Source of the DNA: Dirofilaria immitis
Taxonomy: Eukaryota; Nematoda; Chromadorea; Rhabditida; Onchocercidae
Assembly: GCA_024305405.1 (NCBI GenBank)
Contig: JAKNDB010000108.1
Span: forward strand, 62,001 to 126,000
Length of the DNA: 64,000 nt
Reading direction: 5' to 3'
Shown here in pieces: positions 61,901-64,000 of the stretch. The position numbers and the translations under genes are program-made. Position 1 is the stretch's first letter; the number at the start of each line of letters is the position of its first letter. Under the pieces are notes generated by a model. That model worked only from the letters and a program-made list of their open reading frames with translations, did not search any database and was not told the DNA's origin.

Positions 61901-64000
61901 CGTAAAATCAAAATGATAAAAATATGTAAATCATTTCGAATATGAGTGCATACAGTTCAAAGTTTTCTTGTAATGCATAATAATATATGATGAAATTTCT
62001 TATCGAAATTTTTTGTCGAATACCATGTAAATTAAAATGAACTGAAACCTCAAATTGCAGATGATTCAATTAATCGATCTTTTCCTCATAATCTTTTAAA
62101 ACTACGAAAAAGCGGATACCTGTATAGTTTCATTTCTTTTTTAATTTGGATTCCTAAAATGTTTCAAGAAGTTGGAATCAAACTTTCCAAGCAGATTATT
62201 AGGAAAATTTTATCAAAGTGGATAGAGGATTTTTCGATTTCTGGAACAGATGTATGATATTGAAAAGTGACAATCATATTACAAATTAATATATTTGTTT
62301 AAAGCATTTTCTAAATTCTCCAGCAATTTTTGAGCTAATCAAGTACTATATCAAAATTACTGTTACTTTCTGCTCACACCTTCTTTTAATTTTCAAGCGC
62401 ATTCTTGATAATCTGTTTCTATGGATGCTCACGATATGGCAATTTTCTTGTTTTCATTAATTCCACTATATTTTCATTCATTTACTAAGCTGTCAACCTG
62501 TCAATTTTGTGCTCTAAAATCACGAATGTAAGCAGATAAGTGTTAGTAGTGATAAACTTTTTTCAGCTGTGATAAATTTGAATTTAGCAATACTTATTTC
62601 CGTGTAAGATGGATGTATAGCCCTGCAAGGTAACCTTGGCTCAACATCTACTCACTATTCAATAAGCAAATTTTAAATTTAAAATCCTGAAAAATGTAAC
62701 ATTTGCAAAAATATTATGAAAATAACTTTTCTATTCCAAATACAATATAAATAAGGCATAAGCATAAGTTATGCGCAATTAAAACAACTTCACATTTGAA
62801 TCAATTATTTTGGCGAATATAAGTCACTTGGTTTCAATATTTTATTTTTCTAGAATTCCTTCAACAAGAATATTTATTTGATAACATTACATCTATGATA
62901 TTGATTTACAAAAACATCCTTGAATTTAATCTCGAGAATTATGACTATAATGAGAAATAATCGAACTATAGTATCACCTGCTGTAAAATTCGAAAGGAGT
63001 GAACTGCAATCGCAGAATGAAACGCAACACTATCTTTCCTATAATATCCGATCTGTTTTGACTGCTTCCAAATTATTCGGCTGCCAATCATTTTAATATT
63101 ATTGGCATCGTAATCGCTATTGATCACATAGACTTTGATATGAGATAAGAAATTGTAAAAGTATCCATTAAATGATTTAAGAAATAATTTTGATGAGCGA
63201 AATGAAATTAAATTTTTAAAACTAAATTGATAACAGTTTAGACTTGCTGAGGAATATTTTATAACTTCTTGATAGATTGAATTTAAGAAACAGATAAAAG
63301 TTAAACATATATTAAGATGATCTTTTTATTAATAAACTTACAACAAGAAATCAATTTCAAAATTTAATTTCAAATATAACGATACAGAAGTAACAGAGAA
63401 TTTTCAAAAAGATGCTAACTATGTTTCTGGTTTCTATTCAATATCTATCTCATCTTTCACATTTTTGTACTGCTTCACATTTCCATACAACATAACATGG
63501 GTGGGATTAGTTACAATTGATGGTCGCCTATTTTATTCTTTAGATGATGAATAAGGTTACCTAAAATTAACCATTAGATGATGAAAATAATGATAAATAA
63601 ATCTAAAATTATAAAATCATTATTTTTATGAACATGCATGATTCCATTCACTAATTTCTTCTTCCTCTGCTCTTTCCAAACAAAAATTTCACTAACTTTA
63701 GAATTTGCTCTATTATTTTTATGAACAAACTTTGCACTTGAACTTTACTTTATAGTTATCACTAAATTTTTGCATAAAAGCATAAAAAGTAGCTATGATA
63801 GTGCTGTATATGCATAACTCATCATATCGGATTTTATTGATGATAAAAATTGTAAATACATGATAATAAAAATAACATGGAATTTTTGAGTATGAAAATT
63901 GTTGAAAGTAATGTAACATCAGTTACGATATATATGATTGATTGGAAACTTTGGAAACTAAGAAAGGAATGAAAAATAAGTGACATTAAATCATGTCTAA

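Larger units (their letters stand above)
58347..64000. other. Upstream flank of unc-3, no gene seen
   Basis: Probable 5' flank of unc-3, with a (TG)n block at about 58535-58612, a CTA/CTG-like triplet block at 58858-58925 and short CTT and GAT runs near 59327-59370. From about 59.4 kb to the end the sequence is AT-rich with scattered A/T runs. No exon, RNA gene or element is supported. Further 5' unc-3 exons are not required, because the first exon has its own ATG. Confidence 0.5.

Overview
The window is eukaryotic and strongly AT-rich. It has short coding exons, compact introns with a TTTTCAG/TTTTTAG-type acceptor, abundant microsatellites and long gene-free stretches. Exon content and protein similarity point to a nematode, most probably a spirurid or filarial species. 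Three of the four recognisable genes (MXD/mdl-1, tyrosine aminotransferase/tatn-1 and COE/unc-3) have C. elegans orthologues that I recall as X-linked; the fourth (dpy-19) is on C. elegans III.

Layout. 1-10.1 kb: no supported gene, but a 120-bp inverted dispersed repeat pair, a 91-bp direct duplication and several hairpins. 10.4-12.1 kb (+): an unrecognised multi-exon, coiled-coil-rich gene. 12.9-17.5 kb (+): DPY-19-type protein C-mannosyltransferase. 19.6-20.1 kb (+): two weak candidate exons. 20.9-25.7 kb (-): a MAD/MXD-family bHLH-zipper repressor with two introns full of minisatellite. 25.7-42.0 kb: no supported gene; long GAT-type arrays and inverted repeats. 42.0-44.2 kb (-): tyrosine aminotransferase with an ATT microsatellite of about 255 bp in intron 2. 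44.2-48.5 kb: simple repeats. 48.5-58.3 kb (-): the COE/EBF transcription factor UNC-3, all 13 exons reconstructed in phase. 58.3-64 kb: no supported gene.

The genes are not an operon and are not functionally linked: one ER glycosyltransferase, one metabolic enzyme and two transcription factors. No mobile-element protein, rRNA, tRNA, CRISPR or prokaryotic system was seen.

The most important technical observation is that dpy-19, tat and unc-3 each carry one or more single-base frameshifts, mostly in short A/T runs. The otherwise conserved, correctly phased reading frames around them make consensus sequence errors more likely than pseudogenes. I also found one clear GC-AG intron (unc-3) and one probable one (dpy-19). 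I did not find a convincing previously undescribed biological system.
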